Source of the DNA: an uncultured Dialister sp.
GTDB lineage: Bacteria; Bacillota; Negativicutes; Veillonellales; Dialisteraceae
NCBI GenBank assembly: GCA_902462205.1
Contig: CABQAR010000002.1
Coordinates: 1-64,000, forward strand
DNA length: 64,000 nt
Direction of reading: 5' to 3'
Part shown: positions 53,112-60,797 of the stretch, piece by piece
How the letters are laid out: each line of letters opens with the position of its first letter
How positions within the stretch are numbered: position 1 is the first letter of the stretch
Notes under the pieces: model-generated
What the model was told of the DNA's origin: nothing
Databases searched by the model: none
What the model saw: only the letters and a program-made list of their open reading frames with translations
Made by a program: the position numbers and the translations under genes

Positions 53112-53477
53112 ATGGATTTCGAACCGAGTTACAAAGAATTTGCCGCTATTTTCAAAGCACTGTCCGATGAAACACGCCTCCGTGTCATCGATATGCTTTC
53201 CTGCCGTGAAATGTCCGCCTGTGACATCCTTTCCAATTTCACGCTGTCCCAGTCCACCTTAAGCTACCATATGAAAATCCTGATTGAAGCAGGAATCGTA
53301 GATGCTCGTCGTGAAGGCCTCTGGACGAAGTACTCCATCAATGACAACACCTTCAACAAGATCATGGACTTCCTGCCGGAGCTGTACAAGCTGAAGGACA
53401 AATGCATCTGCCAGCAAATCAAGTACTGCAAGAGCCCGGAAGAATGCGCTTCCGACAAAGACGCTTTTGGAAACTGA
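53112..53477 (+). CDS. ArsR-family winged-helix regulator
   Basis: 121 residues, start after GAGGAG. Winged helix with FKALSDETRLRVIDML, the recognition helix region LSQSTLSYHMKILIEAGIV and wing REGLWTKYSI. One Cys lies at the position of the ArsR metal site (MSACDIL; CVC is usual), and a Cys-rich tail (CICQQIKYCKSPEEC, residues about 98-112) may bind metal instead. Likely autoregulated (palindrome at 53041). No metal efflux or detox gene is adjacent. Confidence 0.88.
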   Translation: MDFEPSYKEFAAIFKALSDETRLRVIDMLSCREMSACDILSNFTLSQSTLSYHMKILIEAGIVDARREGLWTKYSINDNTFNKIMDFLPELYKLKDKCICQQIKYCKSPEECASDKDAFGN

Positions 53478-53493
53478 TATACAATTAGGAATT

Positions 53494-54141
53494 AGAAATG
53501 ACGAATTAGGAATGATTGAAACGCCGCCTCTGCATTACGGGCGGCGATTTTATTATAAAAACGGAGCTTTCCCCTGCTGCAAAGCTGATAAGGATACTCC
53601 GTTTTTTTATGTGTGAACGTAATACATTCAATTCGTTTTGATTCTTGGTCAGACATTCATATTACCCATCAGAAATGACGAATTAGGAATGACTGAAACG
53701 CCGTCTCTGCATCATGGGCGGCGATTTTATTATAAAAACGGAGCTTTCCCCTGCTGCAAAGCTGATAAGGATACTCCGTTTTTTTATGTGTGAACGTAAT
53801 ACATTCAATTCGTTTTGATTCTTGGTCAGACATTCATATTACCCATCAGAAATGACGAATTAGGAATGACTGAAACGCCGTCTCTGCATCATGGGCGGCG
53901 ATTTTATTATAAAAACGGAGCTTTCCCCTGCTGCAAAGCTGATAAGGATACTCCGTTTTTTTATGTGTGAACGTAATACATTCAATTCGTTTTGATTCTT
54001 GGTCAGACATTCATATTACCCATCAGAAATGACGAATTAGGAATGACTGAAACGCCGTCTCTGCATCATGGGCGGCGATTTTATTATAAAAACGGAGCTT
54101 TCCCCTGCTGCAAAGCTGATGGGGATACTCCGTTTTTTTAT
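53494..54141. repeat. 177-bp tandem repeat array, about 3.7 units
   Basis: Units start at 53494, 53671, 53848 and 54025 (exact period 177). The last one stops near 54141 at the end of the S23 gene. Each unit has the AATTAGGAATGA segment, a CGCCG(C/T)C...GGCGGCG hairpin with T tract, an ACGGAG...CTCCGT hairpin with TTTTTTT, and 46 bp similar to the S23 coding sequence. The units are nearly identical except the first, so amplification looks recent. No protein-coding role. Confidence 0.88.
53627..53672 (-). pseudogene. S23 gene fragment inside repeat unit 1
   Basis: 46 bp aligned without gaps to 54205-54250 of the intact S23 gene, with 11 differences (76% identity), mostly transitions. Read on the minus strand it gives DG-stop-YECLTKNQNELN against DGQYESLAKDCNELK: a stop codon replaces Gln. 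Equivalent fragments lie at 53804-53849 and 53981-54026. Confidence 0.6.
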
Positions 54142-54149
54142 CGAAATTA

Positions 54150-54515
54150 CTATATATTTTCTGCTTTCTGCCTCGCAGTTTTCGTTATGGAGGAAAGAAG
54201 CGCTTTCAATTCATTACAGTCCTTGGCCAGTGATTCATACTGCCCATCAGACAGATACTGCGTTTCATGCAATAAGCGAAGCCAGAATAAAGTTTCCGCC
54301 GATTCCTTGAAAGCAATATAGAGCTTGGCAATAAAATCGTTCCTGCTGACAGCACATTCCGCTTCCGCGATATTCGCACCGATGCTTGTTCCCGACCTTA
54401 AAAGCTGTTGGGATAAAACATGTTCTTCCTTTTCTGCTGAAAGATATTTAAAAACGTTCACGATACGGACTGCAAAATGGAAACTCTTGTCTGCAACGAT
54501 ATTCCCGCATTTCAT
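54150..54515 (-). CDS. S23/four-helix-bundle protein
   Basis: 121 residues of the S23 ribosomal intervening-sequence family. The signature LLRSGTSIGANIAEAECA (39-56) and the RLLHETQYLS helix pair are clear. Members form pentamers of helix bundles; they occur in 23S rRNA insertions, in diversity-generating retroelements and as orphans. None of those contexts is visible here apart from the adjacent tandem array that carries pieces of a related gene. The last array hairpin serves as its terminator. Confidence 0.9.
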   Translation of the reverse strand: MKCGNIVADKSFHFAVRIVNVFKYLSAEKEEHVLSQQLLRSGTSIGANIAEAECAVSRNDFIAKLYIAFKESAETLFWLRLLHETQYLSDGQYESLAKDCNELKALLSSITKTARQKAENI

Positions 54516-54550
54516 CTATACGCCCTCACATGAATAATGAAATATACCTG

Positions 54551-54605
54551 CGCCGCCATATGATCTGTCGCGGCGCACCTCAATTCCTCATTCCTAATTC
54601 CACAT
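54551..54605. repeat. Dispersed repeat with perfect hairpin upstream of the S23 gene
   Basis: GCGCCGC (54551-54557) and GCGGCGC (54571-54577) form a perfect hairpin. The 39 bp at 54558-54596 resemble 47345-47383. AATTAGGAATGAG-type words here and in the 177-bp array suggest a common family of short intergenic repeats. On the dGTPase strand the hairpin may act in mRNA 3' processing. Confidence 0.55.
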
Positions 54606-54615
54606 TTCTAATTTT

Positions 54616-55608
54616 CTATATGTTCCAATATTTTGGCACATATTTCGCTTTGAACAGGTTAATGGCGAAATTATCGGTGAGGCCGCTGATATAATCTCTG
54701 GCTGCCAGGGAGATATTTCCGTTGGCCAGATTTTTCTGTTTTTCGGGAAGCTCTTCAGGATGCTCCATGTACCATTGGTAAAGCATGACCACCACGTCAT
54801 GCCCGCGTTTTCTGTCGGGAATGAGCGGCGCCGACATATAGACCCGGGAAAACATGAATTCCCTGAATTCCATCAGCACTTCGTCTCCCTCCCGATCCAT
54901 ATGGATGGAGTCTTCGTCCATGGAATTTTCTACAAGGCTCTGCACCATGGCGGTGATCATGGAGGAATGGGTGGTTCCCAGCACACGGCGTACACGGTCC
55001 GGCAGCTCTTTCGCCGAGATAAGCCCCATATTTTCCGCATCGTCATAATCGTGGCAGAGGTAGGCGATACGGTCTGCATACTTGATCAGGTTCCCTTCGA
55101 GCGTATGTGCCTTAAGCGAGCCGGAATGGTTGAGTATGCCGTCCTTGACTTCTTTCGTCAGATTCAGTCCTTTTCCGTCATTCTCCAGACATTCCACGAT
55201 ACGGACGCTCTGCTCATTGTGTTCAAAATGGCCGCACGCATCCCGAAGCGCCTGTTCTCCCACATGGCCGAAAGGCGTATGCCCCAGATCATGTCCCATG
55301 GCGATGGCTTCCACGAGGTCTTCGTTCAGCCGGAGAGCCCTCGCCATCGTCCGCCCGATCTGCGCCACTTCCAGTGTATGGGTCATGCGCGTGCGGTAAT
55401 GGTCTCCCTCAGGCGCGATGTACACCTGCGTCTTATGCTTCAGCCGGCGGAAGGAATTGCTGTGCAGGATGCGGTCACGGTCACGCTGGAATCTGGTGCG
55501 GATCGGATCCTCGATTTCCTCCCTGCTCCTTGACGCATCAGCGGAAAACGCCGCCCTTGGGCTCAATATTTTTCTTTCTATCTCTTCAGAACGCTCTCGG
55601 ATCAGCAT
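54616..55608 (-). CDS. dgt: dGTP triphosphohydrolase-like protein
   Basis: 330 residues from the ATG at 55608 (AAGGAGG upstream). HD metal motif: RMTHTLEVAQI (His), MGHDLGHTPFGHVGE (HD), YADRIAYLCHDYDDA (Asp). Splits dGTP to deoxyguanosine and triphosphate, balancing the deoxynucleotide pool. Compared with E. coli Dgt (505 residues) it belongs to the short type-2 group. Single gene; its promoter has an extended -10. Confidence 0.92.
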   Translation of the reverse strand: MLIRERSEEIERKILSPRAAFSADASRSREEIEDPIRTRFQRDRDRILHSNSFRRLKHKTQVYIAPEGDHYRTRMTHTLEVAQIGRTMARALRLNEDLVEAIAMGHDLGHTPFGHVGEQALRDACGHFEHNEQSVRIVECLENDGKGLNLTKEVKDGILNHSGSLKAHTLEGNLIKYADRIAYLCHDYDDAENMGLISAKELPDRVRRVLGTTHSSMITAMVQSLVENSMDEDSIHMDREGDEVLMEFREFMFSRVYMSAPLIPDRKRGHDVVVMLYQWYMEHPEELPEKQKNLANGNISLAARDYISGLTDNFAINLFKAKYVPKYWNI

Positions 55609-55756
55609 GGAACCTCCTTGACGGGAAATGAGAAATAACGGGGCAGACGGCAGGCGAAAGAGCAGGGAACCCTCCGCAAAGAAGGCAATTCCCTTTGGGC
55701 CCTTATCGCAGCCATCAGCATACGATATTTCGACAGCGGATGGAACTATTGATTGT

Positions 55757-55765
55757 ATTGTAGCA
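55757..55765 (-). promoter_or_regulatory. Extended -10 of the dGTPase gene
   Basis: Minus strand TGC-TACAAT; about 150 bp of leader follows before the start. Confidence 0.5.
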
Positions 55766-55778
55766 CAGGCACTCTGAT

Positions 55779-56723
55779 TTATTTTATTTTTGCAAGGAAG
55801 CTCCGGATATTTTCCCTGTAAGAATCTCGATTCGATGCCATTTCCATCGCATGGGCCGCCCCTTGGAAAATAAAGAGCTCTTTCTCCCTGCTCCCCGATG
55901 CCTGCAAAAGCTCTTCCGCCGCCTTGGGCGGTACGAGGGTATCTGAGCCGCCATGGAGGAAAAGCACGGGAGAGGTCATTTTCTTCACCGTATCCAGCGG
56001 ATCGATGTCTGACAACAGCTTCCCGTCCCGGATGAACATCACGCTCTGGAAAAAGGGATTCAATACGTCCATGCCCCACACAAGACGGTTATTTCCCGTA
56101 TAGGCAGATAATTTATCTTCGCCCAGTCCGATCAGGTTCCCATAGGAGCTGTCCGCCACATAGAAATCCATCTGCCTGCCTTTTTCCGTGCCGCTGTAAA
56201 CAAGTGCCATTGCTGCGCCAAGGGATATGCCGTGCATCCCGATACGCATGGAAGGATTTTTTGCCCTGAGCCAGTCCACCCATGCATCCATGTCCTCCGT
56301 TTCCTTCATTCCCCATGTCGTATGCGTTCCGCCGCTTTCGCCATGGCCGCGCTGGTCGATCATCAGCACGTTGTACCCCATATTTCTGTACAGGCCGGCA
56401 TAAGGAATGCACATGGAACGGTTCTGGTACAGCCCGTGCAAAAGGATGACCGTCGATGCGCCATGGGCGACATCTTCGATATATGTCCCGTGGAGCTTCG
56501 TCCCGTCGGCAGAAACCACGTCGACCGGCTGCCACCCGTAATTCTGCTCCGCCCGGTGGATCCTCCGCAAATCATCCTTATTGTTCGTCACGCCGAGTAT
56601 ACGGTCCCAAGGCGAATTCAGCAGCTGGTCGTAGGCCAGATTGCCTGCGTAAAAGCCTGCGCCGATGGCAGCAAGAAAGACAAGAAAAACAATCCCTTTA
56701 ATCAGATTCCAGAGAAAACGCAA
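55779..56723 (-). CDS. Membrane-anchored alpha/beta hydrolase
   Basis: 314 residues. One N-terminal helix (about 8-30) anchors an alpha/beta-hydrolase fold: LLHGLYQNRSM (oxyanion), DQRGHGESGG, nucleophile GISLG, Asp in HGGSDTLVP and His in GAAHAME. Resembles BAAT/YqkD/serine aminopeptidase-type proteins facing outward; the natural ester or peptide substrate is unknown. Next gene upstream is the MFS exporter, 60 bp away on the same strand, possibly cotranscribed. Confidence 0.88.
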   Translation of the reverse strand: MRFLWNLIKGIVFLVFLAAIGAGFYAGNLAYDQLLNSPWDRILGVTNNKDDLRRIHRAEQNYGWQPVDVVSADGTKLHGTYIEDVAHGASTVILLHGLYQNRSMCIPYAGLYRNMGYNVLMIDQRGHGESGGTHTTWGMKETEDMDAWVDWLRAKNPSMRIGMHGISLGAAMALVYSGTEKGRQMDFYVADSSYGNLIGLGEDKLSAYTGNNRLVWGMDVLNPFFQSVMFIRDGKLLSDIDPLDTVKKMTSPVLFLHGGSDTLVPPKAAEELLQASGSREKELFIFQGAAHAMEMASNRDSYRENIRSFLAKIK

Positions 56724-56783
56724 TAAGACCTCCTATATGGACATGAACCGCCGCCACATACCATGGATAGACACGTTCGGCAG

Positions 56784-57980
56784 TTATTTTTCATTTCTAA
56801 AGTTGAGATAGATAACGATGCCTGCCGCCAGAAAAGCAAGGGCGGTCGACCAGAAAACAGCGCCGTAACCGAGCGCCATGGCAAGAGAACCGCTGAACAC
56901 CGGTCCCGCCACATTCCCCATCAGCGTCACACTGGAAACCACGCCGAATACGATGGCCCTTTTTTCAGGCGGCACAGCGCGGGCAATCAGCGTATTCGCC
57001 ACAGGCATGATGAAGCCCATGCCCAATCCGGTCACAGCACGGAAGAATCCGAGCCCCCAGATGCTTGTCATCATATACTGCATGATGAATGTGAATCCGA
57101 CAAAGAAGGTCGCTCCGATCAGCAGCTTGTGCAGGGGCACTCTGGCCGTCACCCTTCCCACGGAAAGGGAGCACATCGCACTCGCACCGCCGGCAAGGAA
57201 TATGATGACGCCGACGATCGTCGCAATGATTTCCGAATCGCTGCCGATCATCTGCCTGATATAGAGCGGCAGGATCGGCCCGATGCCGGTGATGCCGAAA
57301 TTGCAGAGGAACTGCATTCCCACCATGATGCGGACACGGGGAATTTTTGCGAAATATTTTAATTCCTCCCAGGTCGAAGATTTTTCTCTTTCCGCCCCCT
57401 GCCGATGGATGACAGGCATGAAAAGCCGCAGGAATACAAGGCATAGCAGAGACAACACGCCGAAGAAGATAAAAGGCATGCGGTATCCGAATACGTCCGC
57501 CACGATGCCGCCTGCCAAGGGACCGAACATGATTCCCATGACCATGGCCGCTTGGAAATACCCAAGCGAACGGGACGTCTCCTCTTCCGGCGTGACCGAA
57601 GCGATCACGGACAGTCCGATCGGCACGAATCCGCCCACAAGTCCCTGCGCCATGCGGAGCGCAAAGACCTGCCACGGCGCCGTGGCAATCGAGCAGAGGA
57701 ATGCGGTAGCAGTCACTGCCACAAGGACGATGGACAAGACAAGCCTTGGGCCCCGACGGTCTGCCTGTATTGACCAGAACGGCGCGCTCAGAGCGATCAT
57801 GAACGGGGTCACGCCGGAAATCAGTCCTGCCCAGAAAGCGGCCTCTCCTGCATCCGTTACACCCAGTTCGCTCAAAAAAAGAGGAAGGAACGCCATGACG
57901 CCGATCATCGCGATTCCTGCACCGACCTGTATGGCGCACATCAGATACACGATCCGTTTCCAGTTTTTCTCTTCTGCCAT
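56784..57980 (-). CDS. MFS multidrug-type exporter
   Basis: 398 residues, twelve helices. The loop 2-3 motif DRRGPRLVL (GxxxDRxGR-like) and the helix-5 motif GPLAGGIVADVFGY of drug/H+ antiporters are present. MdtG-like. The promoter (58022-58050) carries palindromes, suggesting a local or distant repressor; no regulator gene is next to it. Ribosome site GGAGG. Confidence 0.88.
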   Translation of the reverse strand: MAEEKNWKRIVYLMCAIQVGAGIAMIGVMAFLPLFLSELGVTDAGEAAFWAGLISGVTPFMIALSAPFWSIQADRRGPRLVLSIVLVAVTATAFLCSIATAPWQVFALRMAQGLVGGFVPIGLSVIASVTPEEETSRSLGYFQAAMVMGIMFGPLAGGIVADVFGYRMPFIFFGVLSLLCLVFLRLFMPVIHRQGAEREKSSTWEELKYFAKIPRVRIMVGMQFLCNFGITGIGPILPLYIRQMIGSDSEIIATIVGVIIFLAGGASAMCSLSVGRVTARVPLHKLLIGATFFVGFTFIMQYMMTSIWGLGFFRAVTGLGMGFIMPVANTLIARAVPPEKRAIVFGVVSSVTLMGNVAGPVFSGSLAMALGYGAVFWSTALAFLAAGIVIYLNFRNEK

Positions 57981-58021
57981 GGTTTCCCTCCTTTCCTGTC
58001 AATATAAAGCTACAACTTACA

Positions 58022-58050
58022 GTTATACAGAACATCTGACCTAAAGTCAA
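58022..58050 (-). promoter_or_regulatory. Promoter of the MFS gene with overlapping palindromes
   Basis: Minus strand: TTGACT (58045-58050), 17-bp spacer, TATAAC (58022-58027). TGAC-N5-GTCA (58037-58049) overlaps the -35 and AACT-N3-AGTT (58014-58024) abuts the -10: likely operator half-sites. Confidence 0.65.
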
Positions 58051-58133
58051 ATATCTGCTTTTATTTTACATCAGCTATTTATTTTTTACAGCCCTGCCGG
58101 CCGGAATTCCCCCTCAGCCTCCTATATATTTGT

Positions 58134-58139
58134 TATAAT
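58134..58139 (+). promoter_or_regulatory. -10 element of the flavin reductase gene
   Basis: TATAAT on the plus strand 37 bp before the start codon; its -35 is weak. Confidence 0.45.
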
Positions 58140-58175
58140 ATATAAACAGATTAACCGTTCATAAGGAGGAGCTCT

Positions 58176-58697
58176 ATGAATTTTATTGAAATCAACCCGG
58201 AAGAAATCACACTCAATCCATTCACGGACTGGAGCAGGTATGTGCTCGTCACCGCGGGAAATGCGGAAAAGTGCAATACGCTGCTCGTCACATGGGGCGC
58301 GTTGGGCGTCATGTGGAGGAAAAAGACTGCCACGATCTATATCCGCCAGAGCCGTTTCACAAAAACAATCCTTGACAGCCAGGACTATTTCACCCTGTCC
58401 TTCCTTTCCGAAGACCACAAAAAGCAAATGAGCTACATGGGCAGCCATTCCGGCAGGGACGAAAACAAATATGAGGGCTCCGGCCTCCATCCGATCGCCA
58501 TCGGCGATGCGGCAGGCATTGAGGAAGCCGATCTGATCCTCGTCTGCAAAAAGATTTATACCCATGAAATGACGCCTGACCATTATACAGACAAAGACGT
58601 TTACGAGCAGTGGAACAGCGGCAGGCAGGCCGATAACAACCACAGCATTTACATGGGGGAAATACTGAAGGTATTAAAAAGGGAAGAAACGAAATAA
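58176..58697 (+). CDS. Flavin reductase-like domain protein
   Basis: 173 residues with the flavin reductase-like FMN-binding fold: TLLVTWGALGVMW, IYIRQSRFT and YFTLSFLSED. Reduces flavin with NAD(P)H or acts as a flavoprotein oxidoreductase. Divergent from the MFS exporter, and both may answer to the same stress. GGAGG lies 6 nt before the ATG. Confidence 0.88.
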   Translation: MNFIEINPEEITLNPFTDWSRYVLVTAGNAEKCNTLLVTWGALGVMWRKKTATIYIRQSRFTKTILDSQDYFTLSFLSEDHKKQMSYMGSHSGRDENKYEGSGLHPIAIGDAAGIEEADLILVCKKIYTHEMTPDHYTDKDVYEQWNSGRQADNNHSIYMGEILKVLKREETK

Positions 58698-58784
58698 AGG
58701 ATTTTCGCAGTTAAAACCCGTTCCACAAAGTGGTTACCGATCTGCCGTTTTTCACGCAACGATTTGATTTCCATTCACAGGGAC

Positions 58785-58815
58785 AAAAAAAGACGCTTGA
58801 CGCGTCTTTTTTTAT
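58785..58815. terminator. Bidirectional terminator between flavin reductase and aldehyde dehydrogenase genes
   Basis: AAAAAAAGACGC-TTGAC-GCGTCTTTTTTT. Confidence 0.9.
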
Positions 58816-58824
58816 TGCGTTGCC

Positions 58825-60312
58825 TTATTTTACGTTATACAGGCCTGCAGTTCCGTCTTTCAGATTGATCATGATATTCTTTGTCTGGCTGTAATGTTCG
58901 AGCATGACCTTATGTGTTTCACGGCCGATGCCGGACTGCTTGTAGCCGCCGAACGGAGCACCTGCAGGGATTGAATTGTAGCTGTTGACCCATACACGGC
59001 CGGTCTGCATGCCGCGGCTTACTTTCATCGCCGTATTCAGGTTGCTTGTGAATACGCCGCCGCCGAGGCCGTATACGCTGTCATTGGCAAGAGCGATGAC
59101 TTCATCTGCCGTCTTGAATTTCTGTACGACGACGACCGGTCCGAAGATTTCTTCCTGGCAGACACGGGCTGCATTTGTCTTGGAAACCATGATGGTCGGT
59201 TTCATGAAGAAGCCTTTGTCACAGCCGTTTTCCGTATATTTTTCACCGCCGGTAATCAGTTCTGCACCTTCGCCAAGGCCGATCTGGATATATTTCAGCA
59301 CCTTGTCCTGCTGGCTCTTGTAAATCTGAGCGCCGAGCTGGGTGGACGGATCTGTCGGATCGCCGACCTTGACGCCTTCAAAGGTTGCTTTCAGCTTCGC
59401 AAGGAACTTGTCAAAAATGCCTTCCTGTACGAATACACGGGAACCTGCACAGCAGACCTGGCCCTGGTTGAAAAGGATGCCGGTTGCCACGCCTTCGACG
59501 GCCTGATCTATATCGCAGTCATCGAAAATAATATTGGCAGACTTGCCGCCCAATTCGAGGGTTGCCGGAATCAGCTTGTCGCAGGCAGCCTGATAAACGC
59601 CGCGGCCGACTTCCGTAGAGCCGGTAAATGCGAGCTTATCCAGATCCGGATGATCCAGAAGCCACTGTCCGGACTTGGAGCCTGCGCCGGTGATGACGTT
59701 CAGAACGCCCTTCGGCAGCACATCAGCGATCAGTCTGATCAGTTCCATGATGGAAAGGGAAGTATGGGAAGACGGCTTGATTACGATCGTGTCACCGGCA
59801 GCCAGTGCGGGCGCCAGTTTCCAGCATGCCATCAGGAACGGGAAGTTCCATGGGATAATCTGTCCAACTACGCCGATCGGTTCATGGATGACAAGGGACA
59901 TCGTATTGTCGTCCAGCATGGTGGCAGTCCCTTCCTGCGCGCGGATACAGCCTGCAAAATAGCGGAAATGGTCAGAGCCGAGGGGGATATCTACCGTGCT
60001 GGTTTCACGAATCGGCTTGCCGTTGTCCAATGTTTCCACAAGTGCCAGATGAGCGGCATTTGCATCGATGATATCTGCAATTTTCAGAAGATAATTCTGT
60101 CTTTCAATCGGAGAAGTCTTTCTCCAGGATGGTAATGCACGATGGGCGGCCTGGACTGCCTTATCCACATCTTCCTTGGTCGCTTCTGCAAAGGAAGCCA
60201 GCTTTTCGCCGTTGGCCGGATTGTGTGCATCAAAAGTCTTTCCATCAGATGCGGGAACGAATTCACCGTCGATAAAAAGGTCATACTGTTTCTGAAGATT
60301 TGCGTTTGCCAT
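58825..60312 (-). CDS. Aldehyde dehydrogenase (ExaC/AldB-like)
   Basis: 495 residues from the ATG at 60312 (AGGTGG upstream). Rossmann domain with FTGSTEVG (229-236), catalytic Glu253 (LELGGK) and nucleophile Cys287 (FNQGQVCCAGSR). The C-terminal NSYNSIPAGAPFGGYKQSGIGRE block is typical of the betaine/acetaldehyde ALDH group. Oxidises an aldehyde with NAD(P). The promoter is strong and regulated (palindrome over -10), followed by a structured leader of about 200 nt. Confidence 0.93.
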   Translation of the reverse strand: MANANLQKQYDLFIDGEFVPASDGKTFDAHNPANGEKLASFAEATKEDVDKAVQAAHRALPSWRKTSPIERQNYLLKIADIIDANAAHLALVETLDNGKPIRETSTVDIPLGSDHFRYFAGCIRAQEGTATMLDDNTMSLVIHEPIGVVGQIIPWNFPFLMACWKLAPALAAGDTIVIKPSSHTSLSIMELIRLIADVLPKGVLNVITGAGSKSGQWLLDHPDLDKLAFTGSTEVGRGVYQAACDKLIPATLELGGKSANIIFDDCDIDQAVEGVATGILFNQGQVCCAGSRVFVQEGIFDKFLAKLKATFEGVKVGDPTDPSTQLGAQIYKSQQDKVLKYIQIGLGEGAELITGGEKYTENGCDKGFFMKPTIMVSKTNAARVCQEEIFGPVVVVQKFKTADEVIALANDSVYGLGGGVFTSNLNTAMKVSRGMQTGRVWVNSYNSIPAGAPFGGYKQSGIGRETHKVMLEHYSQTKNIMINLKDGTAGLYNVK

Positions 60313-60331
60313 AAAATAACCACCTTTCAAA

Positions 60332-60372
60332 AAACTGTAAATAAGAGTTTTTCTTCCCGGAGTTTTTTACGA
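60332..60372 (-). other. Leader hairpin just upstream of the aldehyde dehydrogenase ribosome site
   Basis: AAAAAACT pairs with AGTTTTTT (perfect 8 bp) around a 20-nt loop, ending next to AGGTGG. It may modulate translation. Confidence 0.4.
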
Positions 60373-60505
60373 TTGGTCGGAGGTCCGAGAGTTTTAGGAA
60401 ATACTGACCGAATCAGAACACTGAGTTATTATTCCCTTACGCCGAAATCTTCTTCCTTAAGGATGTAGCCTGTCATATATTCACACAGTAACCCTTAATT
60501 CATCA

Positions 60506-60548
60506 GATTTGTTAATTTGATTATATCAAAGCAAATCGATATATTCAA
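60506..60548 (-). promoter_or_regulatory. Promoter with embedded palindrome of the aldehyde dehydrogenase gene
   Basis: Minus strand: TTGAAT (60543-60548), 17-bp spacer, TATAAT (60520-60525). The -10 is inside TTTGAT-N3-ATCAAA (60516-60530), flanked by GATTTG/CAAATC. A repressor site covering the -10 is likely. Confidence 0.7.
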
Positions 60549-60752
60549 GTACCTCGATAAAGTTATTCTTGTCTTTATTTTTACAGACAGGCTGATAAAA
60601 TCCTCCGGTGAATATAGCCGTTGTTCTCTATCATTCACAGGAAAAACGAACTGTCATTCCGGCAGAAAAATTATTCCGCATATCATTTCTGTTCTCTTTC
60701 CACCAGACCTCCTGCATGCCGTTACGCAACCCCCATTCCCGATGACAGGCAG
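60549..60752. other. Intergenic stretch upstream of the aldehyde dehydrogenase promoter, no gene
   Basis: The 200 bp between the dehydrogenase promoter and the porin terminator contains no convincing open frame or RNA element. It is AT-rich near the promoter and neutral elsewhere. Confidence 0.4.
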
Positions 60753-60782
60753 CAAAAAAGACCTCTTGCGAGGTCTTTTTTA
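60753..60782 (-). terminator. Terminator of the OmpM porin gene
   Basis: AAAAAAGACCTC-TTGC-GAGGTCTTTTTT, perfect 12-bp stem. Confidence 0.9.
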
Positions 60783-60797
60783 AGATTTCATCTCTGA

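Noticed and set aside
53494..54141. CRISPR array
   Set aside because: The repeats are 177 bp, contiguous and without spacers; no cas genes are near.
53494..54515. Diversity-generating retroelement (S23 resembles the Avd accessory protein)
   Set aside because: No reverse transcriptase, template or variable repeat with adenine-biased change; the repeats contain terminators.
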